DNA of 7,510 nt, from positions 1 through 7,510 of the forward strand of contig JAIRNX010000144.1 in NCBI GenBank assembly GCA_031257815.1. The letters are read 5' to 3'. Below are positions 6,786-7,510 of this stretch, piece by piece. This DNA is from Lactobacillales bacterium. GTDB lineage: Bacteria; Bacillota; Bacilli; Lactobacillales; Streptococcaceae. The stretch's first letter is position 1. Each line of letters opens with the position of its first letter. The position numbers and the translations under genes were made by a program. Under the pieces are notes generated by a model, which searched no databases, was not told the origin of the DNA, and saw nothing but the letters and a program-made list of their open reading frames with translations.

Positions 6786-7510
6786 TCAGGAAAAAGTTCT
6801 ATTGGAAACAAGGCTAAAAATATTATTGCTTGCTTTATAGCCAATGTCTTTTCGATAAAAAAATCCTTCAAGAGCTTGCTGCTCTAGTTCATCATAAATT
6901 TTCTTTTGTGCTGTCTTTACATCAGCTGCCGTTGCACAAAGTAAAAAAACACGTCCGCCGTTAGCAATCAATTTGTTATTTTCATCACAAGCAACCCCAG
7001 CATAGTAAGGAGTTGCTTGTGAATTTTTAAACTCTATAGGAACAAGCATTCCTTTATTGTAATCTTGAGGATACCCTTTTGCAGCAACCACAACACCGAG
7101 CGTAATCCCGTCTTTGCGCCAGGTTACTATCGGTTCTTTATCATGTAATAAATCATCGATAACTTGTGCCAAATCAGAAGTTAAGCGCGGCAAAACAACT
7201 TGTGTTTCTGGATCACCAAAACGAGCGTTAAACTCAATCACTTTTGGCCCTTTTTTTGTTGCAATAAGCCCTGCATAAAGAATCCCTGTAAAAGGATTTC
7301 TATCTTTGACCATCCCACTAACAACAGGTTTGACAATTTTCTCAAGAGCTTCATCAACCATTTCTTGGAAAATTTGTGGTACTGGTGAATACGCTCCCAT
7401 TCCTCCAGTATTAGGCCCCTTATCGCCATTATATGCTCGCTTATGATCCTGAGCAATTACCATGGGATAAACTTTCTCTCCTTTTACAAAACTTAATAAA
7501 GAGAATTCCT
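6786..7510 (-). CDS. purD: Phosphoribosylamine-glycine ligase PurD, C-terminal part (partial)
   Basis: PurD (GAR synthetase) joins 5-phosphoribosylamine and glycine with ATP to give glycinamide ribonucleotide, step two of purine synthesis, in the cytoplasm. About 240 residues are visible of a protein usually near 420. The frame is open to the right edge (EFSLLSFVKGEKVYPMVIAQ), so the start lies outside. Signature blocks are DHKRAYNGDKGPNTGGMGAY (ATP-grasp and glycine-rich region), FTGILYAGLI and VIEFNARFGDPETQVVLPRL (metal and nucleotide binding). The C-terminal domain ends in GFFYRKDIGYKAS plus about a dozen extra residues before TGA (6786-6788). No internal lesion is seen. It is often the last gene of a purine operon, which would then extend to the right of the window. 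It converges on the MFS remnant with no clear terminator between them. Confidence 0.95.
   Translation of the reverse strand, partial: EFSLLSFVKGEKVYPMVIAQDHKRAYNGDKGPNTGGMGAYSPVPQIFQEMVDEALEKIVKPVVSGMVKDRNPFTGILYAGLIATKKGPKVIEFNARFGDPETQVVLPRLTSDLAQVIDDLLHDKEPIVTWRKDGITLGVVVAAKGYPQDYNKGMLVPIEFKNSQATPYYAGVACDENNKLIANGGRVFLLCATAADVKTAQKKIYDELEQQALEGFFYRKDIGYKASNNIFSLVSNRTFS

Overview
The window looks like low-GC Gram-positive DNA, most likely from Lactobacillales (lactic acid bacteria). The evidence is the gene order hrcA-grpE-dnaK-dnaJ behind a perfect CIRCE operator, the Gram-positive style of the DnaK and HrcA proteins, AT-rich spacers, strong purine-rich Shine-Dalgarno sites and TTG/GTG starts. 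I cannot name the species.

Layout. 1-157: 3' end of a small MNT-type nucleotidyltransferase gene. 165-1030: a dead IS5-family insertion sequence whose transposase changes frame about eight times. 1057-1123: the HrcA-controlled promoter, with the CIRCE operator at 1097-1123. 1151-2200: hrcA. 2198-2618: a non-autonomous element of about 415 bp with IS-like ends, not coding as far as I can see, inserted exactly at the hrcA stop codon. 2643-3206: grpE. 3254-5095: dnaK. 5170-6327: dnaJ. 6359-6781: a decayed MFS transporter fragment, preceded by a sequence resembling the same IS terminus. 6786-7510 (minus strand): the C-terminal part of purD, running off the right edge.

The core is the class I heat-shock operon. 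HrcA represses transcription by binding CIRCE. DnaK, DnaJ and GrpE form the Hsp70 folding machine: DnaJ delivers substrate and stimulates ATP hydrolysis, and GrpE releases ADP. purD belongs to purine synthesis, is read towards the chaperone operon, and is unrelated in function.

The unusual part is the insertion history. Four places match all or part of one IS terminus on the plus strand (165, 2199, 2404, 6359), and one matches it inverted (2597-2618). The element between hrcA and grpE has a TAA target duplication. Removing it restores a normal 24-nt hrcA-grpE spacing. It contains two diverged copies of a hairpin module whose stems differ by compensatory changes, plus a weak terminator-like hairpin and a possible promoter. 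It may therefore have changed how grpE-dnaK-dnaJ are expressed relative to hrcA. I saw no CRISPR array, tRNA or rRNA, and no complete new defence or biosynthetic system.
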